DNA of 40,446 nt from Saprospiraceae bacterium UBA6168 (GCA_002435785.1 DIUC01000025.1:1-40446); one strand, 5' to 3'; counted from the stretch's first letter, positions 15,713 to 23,645 are shown. A program made the numbers and translations. Notes: generated from the letters alone by a model not told the origin.

Positions 15713-17302
15713 ATGCAGCACCGTTTCACCCTCGACAAATCCCCCAAAAAGTTCAAATGCCCTAAGTGCGGCAAACGTCGTTTCGTGCTGTACGTTGACC
15801 ATGAAACAGGCGGCTACCTTTCCGACCTTGTAGGCAGGTGCGACCGGGAAAGCAACTGCCAGCACCACTACACCCCCAAAGCCTACTTTGAGGATAACCC
15901 CGCCGCCAAGCCCAACCCGGAAACTCAAACCGACCTTTTCAATAAGCCCGGAACGCCACCCCCACCCCCGCAGGATTTGTCTTTCATCCCGCCGGAAATC
16001 CTTCACCAAACATTGAAGGAATACGACAAAAACAACTTTGTGAAGTTCCTTCATTTCCTGTTCGATGCCGACGTAGTAAACGGGTTGGTGGAACTGTTCA
16101 AAATTGGCACGTCAAAGAAGCGATGGGCAGGGGCAACCGTCTTTTGGCAGGTGGACACGGAATTGAAGGTGAGACAGGCAAAGGTGATGCTTTACGACCC
16201 CGGCACGGGAAAGCGGGTGAAAGAGGATAGCGAGCCGGAAAAGGGAAAGCCCAAAATCTACTTTGCCGGAAAAACCATATTGGCAAGGTTGGGCATTGAA
16301 TCCCCCGAACTCCACCAATGCTTTTTTGGGGAGCATCAATTGAGCCGCAAGGATGCCGGGCAAATAGTGGCAATCGTTGAGAGCGAGAAAACGGCAATCC
16401 TCATGGCTGCCTTTTCAAAGTTGGGGTTTGCCGAAAACTTTGTTTGGCTCGCCACCGGGGGCAAGAACGGCGCAAGGTGGACAGAGCCGCAAGTTTTCAA
16501 GGCATTGGTAGGAAAGGACGTTGTGTTGTTCCCCGATTTGGGGGCTTATGATGAATGGAAAACCAAAAGTGCAAAGCTGACTGGCTGCCGGGTTACTGTT
16601 TCTGACTTTCTGGAAAAGAACGCCCCGGAAAAGGACAGAAAGGACGGGCTGGATATTGCTGACTATTATTTGGAGGCTTACCGCCAAAGCCAACGGGAAA
16701 GCGATGCAAACCACCAAACGCCCGAAAATAACGACCGCACAAAGTTGAATGAGACCCCGAACAATGAAGCCCGCCCCATCGAACAGCCCGCCCCAAACCC
16801 TGCCCGGTGCCAGGAACCAACTGCCAAAGCTGAAACCCCGGCCATCCACGAACCAAAGGGCGAAAAATTGACCCAAAACAGTGACCCCGTTTTTTTTGGG
16901 CCGGCCCTGGACAAAGCCCAAATGGTTGCTGAAACGTCTGCCCGATTTGATTTGAGACCTTCCAACGAACCCGCCAAAGCCGGAAAGCACAATTCCAGCC
17001 CTGCCCATTCCCCCACAGTCATCGAAACCCCGGAACGCTTCGCCCAACCTGAAAAAGCCCTTTGGCACGTCGGGGAATTGGAGGCTTTCTTTGAGGCCGC
17101 AACCTTACCGCCCGGACCAATCCAATTAAAGCCTTTTGGAAAAATCACCGACCCGCCCCGGTTCATCCGTTCCCATATTGATACCCTGAAAGCCCACAAC
17201 GGCAACAAAACCTTTGAGCCTTATTTGAGGCGTTTGGAGGCATTGAAAGCGTTTGTTTTGGCTACCATGCCAGCGACCGCCCCCGATGCACCCACCACCT
17301 GA
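15713..17302 (+). CDS. DUF6371/toprim-like zinc-finger protein
   Basis: 529 residues. The N-terminal zinc ribbon has Cys16, Cys19, Cys43 and Cys49 (CPKC...CDRESNC). A toprim-like core (about 150-310) contains IVAIVESEKTAILMA with the toprim-type Glu, ATGGKNGARW, and VVLFPDLGAYDEWK in the DxD region. A proline/glutamate-rich linker (about 335-455) looks disordered, and a small C-terminal domain (about 455-525) follows. This matches the DUF6371 group found in Bacteroidota mobile elements. By analogy with P4 alpha or bacterial DnaG it probably supplies the priming activity that pairs with the SF3 helicase upstream. The linker has low-complexity codon use. Confidence 0.8.
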   Translation: MQHRFTLDKSPKKFKCPKCGKRRFVLYVDHETGGYLSDLVGRCDRESNCQHHYTPKAYFEDNPAAKPNPETQTDLFNKPGTPPPPPQDLSFIPPEILHQTLKEYDKNNFVKFLHFLFDADVVNGLVELFKIGTSKKRWAGATVFWQVDTELKVRQAKVMLYDPGTGKRVKEDSEPEKGKPKIYFAGKTILARLGIESPELHQCFFGEHQLSRKDAGQIVAIVESEKTAILMAAFSKLGFAENFVWLATGGKNGARWTEPQVFKALVGKDVVLFPDLGAYDEWKTKSAKLTGCRVTVSDFLEKNAPEKDRKDGLDIADYYLEAYRQSQRESDANHQTPENNDRTKLNETPNNEARPIEQPAPNPARCQEPTAKAETPAIHEPKGEKLTQNSDPVFFGPALDKAQMVAETSARFDLRPSNEPAKAGKHNSSPAHSPTVIETPERFAQPEKALWHVGELEAFFEAATLPPGPIQLKPFGKITDPPRFIRSHIDTLKAHNGNKTFEPYLRRLEALKAFVLATMPATAPDAPTT

Positions 17303-17342
17303 AAACAGGGCTTTATTTCATAACCTTTAAACTGTTTCACTC

Positions 17343-17573
17343 ATGGCACAAATTATCATTGACCTACCAGCAAAGAACATTACCGAACTGAAAACCATTG
17401 CGGGCATACCCCCCGAAAGTGCCGTCCGCCGCATCGTTGGGCTGTACCTGAAAAAGACCCTGCACCCCATCCGCTTTGAACTCACAGGGCATGAGGCAAG
17501 CGAGTTGGAAAAGAAGATGGACAAAGAATTGGAGGCCGATGAAATGTTTGGTGAGGATGAAACGATAGTGTGA
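17343..17573 (+). CDS. Small hypothetical protein, possible ribbon-helix-helix
   Basis: 76 residues. The N-terminal strand MAQIIIDLPA followed by two helices (ITELKTIAGIPPES and AVRRIVGLYLKKTL) is suggestive of a ribbon-helix-helix fold, and an acidic C-terminal tail (residues 50-76) follows. No clear family match is recognised. It starts 40 bp after the DUF6371 gene, same strand, so it is probably part of the element's replication/regulation operon. A regulatory DNA-binding role is a guess from shape only. Confidence 0.6.
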   Translation: MAQIIIDLPAKNITELKTIAGIPPESAVRRIVGLYLKKTLHPIRFELTGHEASELEKKMDKELEADEMFGEDETIV

Positions 17574-17715
17574 CGGCAAGGGCAACGGCATTGGGCAAGG
17601 GGGGGAGGGGCATTAGGTTCTCCCAGCCTTAAATGATTTGCGGGTTTACAAGCCCCTCGCTTTTGTTAGTGAGAGAATAAATTTTTTGGTTACACCCTTT
17701 CAACGCAATACTGAT
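17574..17715. other. Intergenic region in element
   Basis: 142 bp with a G-rich stretch (17596-17612). No gene, clear promoter or terminator is visible. Confidence 0.4.
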
Positions 17716-18099
17716 ATGAAAGACGAAAAGAAAGCCGGGCAAGCCCCGGAAAGCCGATGGGTAAACCGAAGCGAGTTTGCCCGGATTTTGGGATGCACCC
17801 GGCAAGCCATTATGAAAGCCGAAAATGTGGGGATGTTCACCAAAGGGCTGAAATACGTCGAGGGAGTGCCGATGTTCAACGTCAAAGTGGCTGCCTATGA
17901 ATGGGCCATGAACATCAATCCTACCGAAAGGAATGAAGCCCTTGCAAGGAAGCTGTTTGAACTGGCAGGGCTGAACTTTGATGCCCCCATTGATGGGGAA
18001 TGGATGGAAAGGCTTTTAAGCCAACCAATTGAATTGCCGGAAATAAGCGATGAGGATTTGGATAAATGGCTTTCCGAATCGGGTGAATTGAGCGACTGA
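17716..18099 (+). CDS. Probable DNA-binding protein of the element
   Basis: 127 residues. The segment RWVNRSEFARILGCTRQAIMKAENVGMFTKGLKYVEGVPMFNVKVAAYEW (about 18-66) has the layout of a winged helix-turn-helix, similar to small DNA-packaging or excisionase-type HTH proteins: helix, turn at LGCTRQAI, then a wing with a conserved aromatic. The C-terminal half is acidic with many Leu/Glu residues. ATG 17716 is chosen because the upstream extension from 17638 looks unlike protein. It is the last gene of the A/T-moderate module; composition changes after it. Confidence 0.65.
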   Translation: MKDEKKAGQAPESRWVNRSEFARILGCTRQAIMKAENVGMFTKGLKYVEGVPMFNVKVAAYEWAMNINPTERNEALARKLFELAGLNFDAPIDGEWMERLLSQPIELPEISDEDLDKWLSESGELSD

Positions 18100-18289
18100 A
18101 AGCGGGTTTGCCCATTTTTGACCAAACCACTTTACCAAGCAAAGAAGTGAACAGATGTTTACACCAACTTGGTTGCCCCCACTTTTGAGAGATTTATTCC
18201 AATTCAACCACCAAATCGAATATGGCAATGAATTTGTACTATTTGCTGCATCCTTCCTACTAATTCAAATACCTCCTTTCGTTTAGACT

Positions 18290-18871
18290 ATGAGCATCCT
18301 AATTGCGATTGTCGTCATTGGCTTTTTTCTGTATATGATAAGAGGGGCATTTGCCACATCAATCCAATATAATAACCCCAATTCGACAAACGCTCGAATG
18401 GCTGAAATGCTGAATAAAACCTTTTCACAGGGTGTTGCTGAATTGGAAAAGCTGAATTACTCCATTGCACTCAATCATTTCAACAAATACATTCTTTACT
18501 ACAAAGAGAATTATTTGGCCTACTTTTTCAGGGGCTATGCCCTTCTCTCAACTCTCACCATTCGCAAGGATAGAGGCGAAAAACTTACATATACCGATTT
18601 TAGACCTGCTATTGAGGATTTGTCCAATGCGATTGATTTGAATCCTGTCTTTGCAGACGGCTACTATTACAGAGGGTTGGCACTTTACATGGTGAGCGAT
18701 GATAACGATTTTTCAGCATCAAGGAAAAGTCTGGAAAAAGCTTATGAATTGGGCCACAATGATGCAAAGTACCATTTGGATTTGCTCGATGCCGTTGAGC
18801 GTGAACTAATGGTTGACAATTTCGTGAACAACCTTTTCAAAAGTCAAAGAGCAAGTACATTCAAGTTTTGA
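18290..18871 (+). CDS. TPR-like membrane-anchored hypothetical protein (cargo)
   Basis: 193 residues. The N terminus is a single hydrophobic segment (ILIAIVVIGFFLYMI, residues 3-17), probably a membrane anchor. Helical repeats of TPR type follow: ALNHFNKYILYYKENYLAYFFRGYALLS, AIEDLSNAIDLNPVFADGYYYRGLALY and SRKSLEKAYELGHNDAKYHL. TPRs mediate protein-protein contacts; the partner is unknown. The gene is visibly A/T-richer than the replication module to its left, consistent with separately acquired cargo. It has no counterpart among known defence systems that I can name. Confidence 0.7.
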   Translation: MSILIAIVVIGFFLYMIRGAFATSIQYNNPNSTNARMAEMLNKTFSQGVAELEKLNYSIALNHFNKYILYYKENYLAYFFRGYALLSTLTIRKDRGEKLTYTDFRPAIEDLSNAIDLNPVFADGYYYRGLALYMVSDDNDFSASRKSLEKAYELGHNDAKYHLDLLDAVERELMVDNFVNNLFKSQRASTFKF

Positions 18872-18921
18872 GACTGCCATCAATTCAAAAGCCCTTCCTT
18901 TAAATTTAAAAAATCAATCAA

Positions 18922-19440
18922 ATGAAATTTCCTGTTCTTCTAACTTTCGTTTTAGTGTCATTTCTCAATTCGGCCAATTCCCAAACGAATGGTAGATTGA
19001 GTTATGCCAGACAGATACCGACCTACGTTAGTCCAGATTGGAGTTTATTTTTAGATGAAGCTCCAAAAGCAAGGGGAAAGAAAACGATAACCGTTGAAGG
19101 AAACGTCAAATATGAAAGGGGCGACAAAACCTATTCTGAATACTATTTCAGGGAAATCATTTTTACGACAGGGGTTAACCTCAATGCAAGCACAGAAAGT
19201 AATGACTACAAAACAGATTCCGACTATGCTTTGCTTTGGTTTTCCAGTGACCAAGTTGCAATTATTGAGTTAGACCAAACTTTGGCAGGTAGCTCAACAA
19301 GGCGGCAAGGGTTAATTTCAGAAGATACCTTTAACTTTTCTTGTCAATTAAGCAAGTATCAATTAAGCGGAATTGACCAAAGCCAACGGACTTGGAAAAT
19401 TTGCTTACTGCCACAGGAACTATCATTTTCCTGTCAATGA
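18922..19440 (+). CDS. Exported hypothetical protein (cargo)
   Basis: 172 residues with a signal peptide (MKFPVLLTFVLVSFLNSANSQ, cleavage after about residue 20). The mature part is polar and beta-rich and carries two cysteines near the C terminus (FSCQLSKY... and WKICLLP, with a last one at FSCQ), so disulfides are possible in the periplasm. No family is recognised. It follows the TPR-like gene by 50 bp and precedes another exported protein, suggesting one cargo operon acting at the cell envelope. Confidence 0.65.
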   Translation: MKFPVLLTFVLVSFLNSANSQTNGRLSYARQIPTYVSPDWSLFLDEAPKARGKKTITVEGNVKYERGDKTYSEYYFREIIFTTGVNLNASTESNDYKTDSDYALLWFSSDQVAIIELDQTLAGSSTRRQGLISEDTFNFSCQLSKYQLSGIDQSQRTWKICLLPQELSFSCQ

Positions 19441-19520
19441 GGGCATTTGAACCCTAAGCTGCCCTTTCCACCAATTTCAAATAATATTCATCACCTCCCC
19501 ATATTAAAATAAAAACTGCG

Positions 19521-19907
19521 ATGAAATTTATCATTACACCTACCCTTTTGGTTATTGGACTATTCGCTGTTAGCGGTTGTTTCAGCATTGTTAACGCACA
19601 GCCTTCTGGCTACGAATTTAAAGAGCCAGTTTTGCCTACTGCAAAGTATGTCACTATTCCAAACGGTCAAACAAAGAGCATTTTTGAGTACGCCTATAAA
19701 GTAGGTGAGGTTGTTGGCATATACGACTACGATAACCTTGAATGGGTCGCAGTAAAGGTAATTGAGAGGAAACGCAATGGCATTTACAACTCTTACAAAA
19801 CGTCCCCTTCGTTCAAAGCTGCTTATAATAATGAAACTTCTGCAACCACAGGTGAATGTGATTGGATTAGCGAAAATTCATTGAGCGGGATTAGAAAGGT
19901 GAAGTAG
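19521..19907 (+). CDS. Small exported protein, possible lipoprotein (cargo)
   Basis: 128 residues. The N terminus MKFIITPTLLVIGLFAVSGCFSIVNAQ contains VSGC, which fits a lipobox (Cys20), but a signal peptidase I site after NA (residue 26) is also possible. The mature part includes FEYAYKVGEVVGIYDYDNLEWVAVKVIERKRNGIYNSYKTSP, resembling a small SH3-like beta barrel (agenet/Tudor-type spacing). I do not recognise a family. It is the last gene of the element, and about 300 bp of noncoding DNA follow to the candidate right end. Confidence 0.65.
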   Translation: MKFIITPTLLVIGLFAVSGCFSIVNAQPSGYEFKEPVLPTAKYVTIPNGQTKSIFEYAYKVGEVVGIYDYDNLEWVAVKVIERKRNGIYNSYKTSPSFKAAYNNETSATTGECDWISENSLSGIRKVK

Positions 19908-20229
19908 CCATTGAGTGAAACAGGATTGTTTTAATTCTAATGGTTTGACAACCTCGCCAATCCAATGAGGAAAGCCCAGACAGCATTTTCCCGCCTTCAG
20001 CCGGAAAGCCCAGACAATGGATGCCGTGAACTGCCAAGGGGTTTCCCAATCCAACAACCTGCCGTGAACAGCCAGCCCAAAACCAACCAAAAGGCACTTG
20101 GAAAGAGGCTGCCTTTCCTCACCTTTGCAGGGGTGAAATAACCGGGGAAATGACCCCGCCCGGAAAAAATGTACCCTGCTTGTACCTCAAACGTCCTAAG
20201 TCTTTGATTTACAGGTTGATGTACTTTTT
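19908..20229. other. Right-end noncoding region of element with duplicated motifs
   Basis: 322 bp without a gene. It holds duplicated short sequences: CCAATCCAA (19957-19965, 20046-20054), GGAAAGCCCAGACA (19969-19982, 20003-20016) and TGCCGTGAACwGCCA (20022-20036, 20060-20074). A small GC hairpin (CGGGG 20143-20147 / CCCCG 20154-20158), TGTACC repeats and the candidate attR follow. The duplications could be binding sites for recombination accessory proteins. Confidence 0.6.
20197..20213 (+). repeat. Candidate attR core
   Basis: TAAGTC TTTG ATTTACA shares both arms with the left copy at 10865-10881. It lies 17 bp from the susE stop codon. Confidence 0.5.
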
Positions 20230-21351
20230 CTATTGCAAAGTAACCGTGTAGGTTAAGTTTACAATGTCAATTTCAATTTTGTAAGTACCAGCATCAGTGG
20301 GCGCAGGTATGGCCGCAGGGTCTGGGTCAGCCTCCGTGGGTCGGTAAGTGAGGATGCCAGCGTTTGGCGTTCCCGTTCCGTCCGTTCCCCATTGCGGTGC
20401 CCAAGCGCCACGTTCGTCAATGATTTTCCAGAATTTGCCAGCACCAGCAAGTGTGGTGATGATAACATATTTGCCTTCAGAAACTTTGGCAAATGGCAGC
20501 GCCGTGTTGTTGTCCCAACCGGGAATCGTTGCGTCTCCAAGTAGATAAACATCGCCGAACTCGAATACCTCGTAGGTCAACAAGGCCGTGTCCACGACAA
20601 TCTTATATTGGCTGGTAACAGCCGGTGCTGGTATCGCCGACGGGTCTGGGTCAGATTCAGTGGGGCGATATACAAGCGGGCCGCTTTCCGGCGTGCCCGT
20701 GCCATCCGTGCCCCATTGTGGCGCCCAAGCACCAAGCGAGGAAATGAACTTCCAGTTAAGCCCCCCTGTCAGCGTGGTCACTATTTCGTAACGGCCCCCG
20801 TCAACATAGGTGAATGGCAATGCAGCCTGGTTGTTCCAACCAGCAAGCGTGGCATCACCAAGCAAATAGACTGGCTTGATATTTACCGCAGCCCCATAAG
20901 GTGTCACCGATATGGTCACGGTGTTCGAGAAGATGTTGTCCAACTTCTGGTCTTTATTGGCCACTACCCTTAATTCTATGTTAACTGGCACGTCTGGTGT
21001 CGCTCCTTTCAGGATGAGCCTGTTGTTGATTTCGCCGACTGTGGGCGAATAGCTCAATTCTGTGGTCGTGGCAAGGTTGACAGGGGCGGTGAAACTATTG
21101 CCAGCCAAGTCCATCTGGAGGGTGTAGGTGGTCTTTGGCACATTGTTCAGGTTGAACTCGGCAGCCGTCCAAGTGATGGCCTCAAAGACATCATCCTTGG
21201 CGGCAAGCGTCAGTGTGTATGAACTGCCCGACGTCGGGTTGGTGATTTCCTGTGCCTTGTTCAATTTCAGCACCGGGTCGAGCTTATCGTCGCTGCAAGC
21301 CTGAAACAGGAAGGCAGCAGCTATCATTAAGGTAAAATATTTACGAATCAT
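20230..21351 (-). CDS. susE: SusE/SusF-like outer-membrane starch-binding lipoprotein
   Basis: 373-residue lipoprotein (LFQAC, Cys19) for surface binding of alpha-glucans next to the SusCD transporter. An N-terminal SusE-type Ig-like domain (about 25-170) is followed by two tandem SusF_SusE carbohydrate-binding modules (about 175-275 and 278-373). The two modules are near copies: GAWAPQWGTDGTGTP and YRPTE.DPDP.AIPAP occur in both, so they arose by recent duplication. ATG 21351 is chosen because the signal peptide begins there; longer forms read into the hairpin region. It is the last gene of susCDE. Its stop (TAG 20230-20232) lies only 17 bp from the candidate attR. Confidence 0.9.
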   Translation of the reverse strand: MIRKYFTLMIAAAFLFQACSDDKLDPVLKLNKAQEITNPTSGSSYTLTLAAKDDVFEAITWTAAEFNLNNVPKTTYTLQMDLAGNSFTAPVNLATTTELSYSPTVGEINNRLILKGATPDVPVNIELRVVANKDQKLDNIFSNTVTISVTPYGAAVNIKPVYLLGDATLAGWNNQAALPFTYVDGGRYEIVTTLTGGLNWKFISSLGAWAPQWGTDGTGTPESGPLVYRPTESDPDPSAIPAPAVTSQYKIVVDTALLTYEVFEFGDVYLLGDATIPGWDNNTALPFAKVSEGKYVIITTLAGAGKFWKIIDERGAWAPQWGTDGTGTPNAGILTYRPTEADPDPAAIPAPTDAGTYKIEIDIVNLTYTVTLQ

Positions 21352-21369
21352 TTTTTTTGATTTATGGAA

Positions 21370-21400
21370 GGCGAAGTGGCATTGGTGGTGCCACTTCGCC
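21370..21400. promoter_or_regulatory. Intercistronic hairpin between susD and susE
   Basis: Perfect 12-bp stem GGCGAAGTGGCA (21370-21381) / TGCCACTTCGCC (21389-21400) with a 7-nt loop, in the 70 bp between susD and susE. No T-run follows on the minus strand, so it fits an mRNA-stabilising or attenuating structure that sets the susE level relative to susCD. Confidence 0.75.
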
Positions 21401-21421
21401 CTTGTTTTTAAGTTAAGCCAA

Positions 21422-23626
21422 TCAATAGCAATCGGAGTTTTGCACCAGATTCCTGTTAGCGTTGAGGTCTTGCGATGGAATAGGATATACGTCCCGGCAA
21501 GCATCCACGGCAATGCCCGCAGCTACGCCACCTTTCCAAGGCCACAGGTACGTACCATTGGTAAACTGGCCATAACGTACCAAGTCCGTGCGGCGGTGTC
21601 CTTCCCAGAGGAGTTCCCTTGCACGTTCATCCAAGATGAAATCCAAGGTCAGGTCGCCGCTGCTGATGTTGCCAGAAGTGCCGCCATAAGCCCGCTCACG
21701 CAATGCGTTCACATATTGCAAGGCAGTTGCAACATCGCCACCAGCGCCACCACGGAGTACCGCTTCGGCAAACATCAAATGGGCATCCGCCAAGCGGAAC
21801 ATCGGGAAATCGGTATCCACGAAAGTAAGGTCGGAGCCGACCGTGCCAGTGGAGGTCACATTCCTGAATTTCGCCACAGCATAACCATCAGTGAACTGCG
21901 AAATATCCGCAATCTCCAAATTCTGGCCGTTTGTGTAAAACTGGTTGCGGTTATCGGATTCGGATGCAAACTGCTCGATAGAATAGGTATGGTCTGGGCT
22001 GTCCAAGAAGAGTTTTATCAGGTAGGTACCATTGGAGGGGATGACGATGTTGGAACCGCCTTCTTCCAGAATGGCATCTGCGCCGTTGTCCCCGTAGTTG
22101 AGGCCCCAATCATCATTGGCCCGGAATTTCACTTCACCAGCTACCAAGGTGGTAGTGATGGTCCACGCATTTTCGGTGGCATCGTAGGTCATATTCACAT
22201 CACTGTCCCAGCCATTTGGCGCAGCCGAACCAATCAATCCCCATTCCGTCTTTAAAATGGTATAGGTCAATGCGGCCAGGTCAACGTTGATTTTGTAAAA
22301 GCCAGCTTCTGTGACTTTCAGGTTGTCACCTCCAAGTTCAAGTGTCCCGTCGGCGCCCGTGTCGCCCCAATTGGTATCCCAGCCACCGAGTGCGAACTTG
22401 AACTCCGTATCGGCTTCGAACCAGAAGTAGCCCTCGTACTTATCGTCGCTATTGGGCGAAGAAATAACGGTGCTGGACAAGGCCGGGTCCCAGCCCTGAT
22501 AAGCACCCGGCACATTCAACACAGGGTAGCCGAGGTTGCCCGGGTTCGGTGCAACAAGGATGCTGCCGCCGCTGCCTGGGGGTGGATACTTGTTCACGAT
22601 GGCACTGGTGGTGCGCAAGCCGCCCCAACCGCCGTCTATGCCAAACTCAGCGGGGTTCATGCTGCCGCCAACGGGAGCGTGCACCAAGAAAGTCATGCCC
22701 CCGTAAGTGCGGGTATGGACGCCGTCAAAAGTCACGGGGAAAATGATTTCCTTTGACTTATGGTTGTCGGCAAGAAACAGGTTGGCATAGTTTGGTTCCA
22801 GTTCATAGCCTGCATCAATTACCCTTTTTGAGTAGGTAACTGCATCGGAGTAGGCATTTTTGCCAACATAAACCTCGGCGTTCAAGTACAGTTTGGCAAG
22901 CACCATCCAAGCTGCTGCTTTGTCGGCACGGCCATACTCATTGGTGCGAGGCTCGGCAAGGTCAACCTCTATGGAGCGAAGCTCGGTCGCCAGCCATTCA
23001 TAAAGTTCATCCTTTGAAATCTGCCTTGGAAAAAAAGCGCCAACGGCGTCCTCTTCGGTCACGAATGGCACGTTGCGGAAAAGGTCAAGCGCATGGTAAT
23101 AGCTCAACGCACGGAGGAAACGGGCCTCCGCACGGAAAGTCTTGATTTCCGCCTTCAACGCATCGCTCACGCCCCGGCTGTCAAGTTTAGAGTCGGTCGT
23201 TTCCCGCAGGAACTCGTTGCAAATGGCCACTTGGTAAAAAATACGGCTGTAACAGGCGTAGATAAAACCATCGGCGGCGTTCCAGTCTTGTTCGTGGAAA
23301 TCCTTGATGGTGGCATCGTTCCAACCGATAACAGCCTCATCGGTGGAGAGTTCCTGCAAGGTCCAGTACATGCGCAGATATTGGCCAAAGCCTTCGTCAA
23401 TTCCACTGATGTCCGGTTGGCCAGCAGGGCCTTGTTGGCCAGTGACGGCGAGGCCAGCATAGAGCCTGGCCAGCACTTTTTTGTAATTTTCAGGATTCTC
23501 GTACACCGCAGCCGAGGTAAGCTCATCCTTGTCGGTAGGCACAGTGTCGAGGTCCTTGAAGCATGACGAGAATACCAAGAGGAAGCCCGTCATGAATGTT
23601 ATTTTGAAAAGAGAATTAAACTTCAT
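21422..23626 (-). CDS. susD: RagB/SusD-family lipoprotein with two inserted SusE/SusF-type modules
   Basis: 734-residue outer-membrane lipoprotein (Cys22 in VFSSC), the lid of the SusC transporter for glycan import. The N-terminal SusD TPR-like domain (about 25-340; LSTDEAVIGW, RAEARFLRALSYYHALDLFRNVPFV) and the C-terminal RagB part (about 560-734; FRLADAHLMFAEAVLRGG, LDERARELLWEGHRRTDLVRYGQF, YPIPSQDLNANRNLVQN) are typical. Between them, at about 355-555, are two SusF_SusE-like beta modules (GGWDTNWGDTGADG...GFYKINVDLAALTYTI and DDWGLNYGDNGADA...GTYLIKL). Ordinary SusD proteins are about 500-580 residues. ATG 23626 is chosen; an in-frame ATG three codons upstream is possible. The gap to susC is 19 bp. 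Confidence 0.93.
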   Translation of the reverse strand: MKFNSLFKITFMTGFLLVFSSCFKDLDTVPTDKDELTSAAVYENPENYKKVLARLYAGLAVTGQQGPAGQPDISGIDEGFGQYLRMYWTLQELSTDEAVIGWNDATIKDFHEQDWNAADGFIYACYSRIFYQVAICNEFLRETTDSKLDSRGVSDALKAEIKTFRAEARFLRALSYYHALDLFRNVPFVTEEDAVGAFFPRQISKDELYEWLATELRSIEVDLAEPRTNEYGRADKAAAWMVLAKLYLNAEVYVGKNAYSDAVTYSKRVIDAGYELEPNYANLFLADNHKSKEIIFPVTFDGVHTRTYGGMTFLVHAPVGGSMNPAEFGIDGGWGGLRTTSAIVNKYPPPGSGGSILVAPNPGNLGYPVLNVPGAYQGWDPALSSTVISSPNSDDKYEGYFWFEADTEFKFALGGWDTNWGDTGADGTLELGGDNLKVTEAGFYKINVDLAALTYTILKTEWGLIGSAAPNGWDSDVNMTYDATENAWTITTTLVAGEVKFRANDDWGLNYGDNGADAILEEGGSNIVIPSNGTYLIKLFLDSPDHTYSIEQFASESDNRNQFYTNGQNLEIADISQFTDGYAVAKFRNVTSTGTVGSDLTFVDTDFPMFRLADAHLMFAEAVLRGGAGGDVATALQYVNALRERAYGGTSGNISSGDLTLDFILDERARELLWEGHRRTDLVRYGQFTNGTYLWPWKGGVAAGIAVDACRDVYPIPSQDLNANRNLVQNSDCY

Positions 23627-23645
23627 GTTGTACAATTTTTAATGG

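Larger units (their letters stand above)
10865..20213. mobile_element. Integrated element with tyrosine integrase and P4-type replication module
   Basis: A block of about 9.3 kb with all genes on the plus strand: Zn-finger/HTH protein, tyrosine integrase, unknown protein, HTH protein, P4-type primase/helicase, DUF6371 protein, small DNA-binding proteins and three cargo genes. It interrupts the spacing between susE (minus) and an orphan minus-strand terminator. Candidate ends are TAAGTC-N4-ATTTACA at 10865-10881 and 20197-20213. Relaxase, T4SS, capsid, portal and terminase genes are absent, so it resembles a satellite or minimal integrative replicating element. The boundaries are inferred from the repeats; an alternative 15-bp pair (10810-10824 / 20231-20245) would make it slightly larger. 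Confidence 0.8.

Noticed and set aside
10810..20245. 15-bp pair TATTGsAAAGTAACC (10810-10824, 20231-20245) as the attachment site
   Set aside because: It is a possible alternative, but it lies within the susE coding end. Using it would abolish the natural susE stop and extend the protein into the terminator hairpin, so the TAAGTC....ATTTACA pair is preferred.
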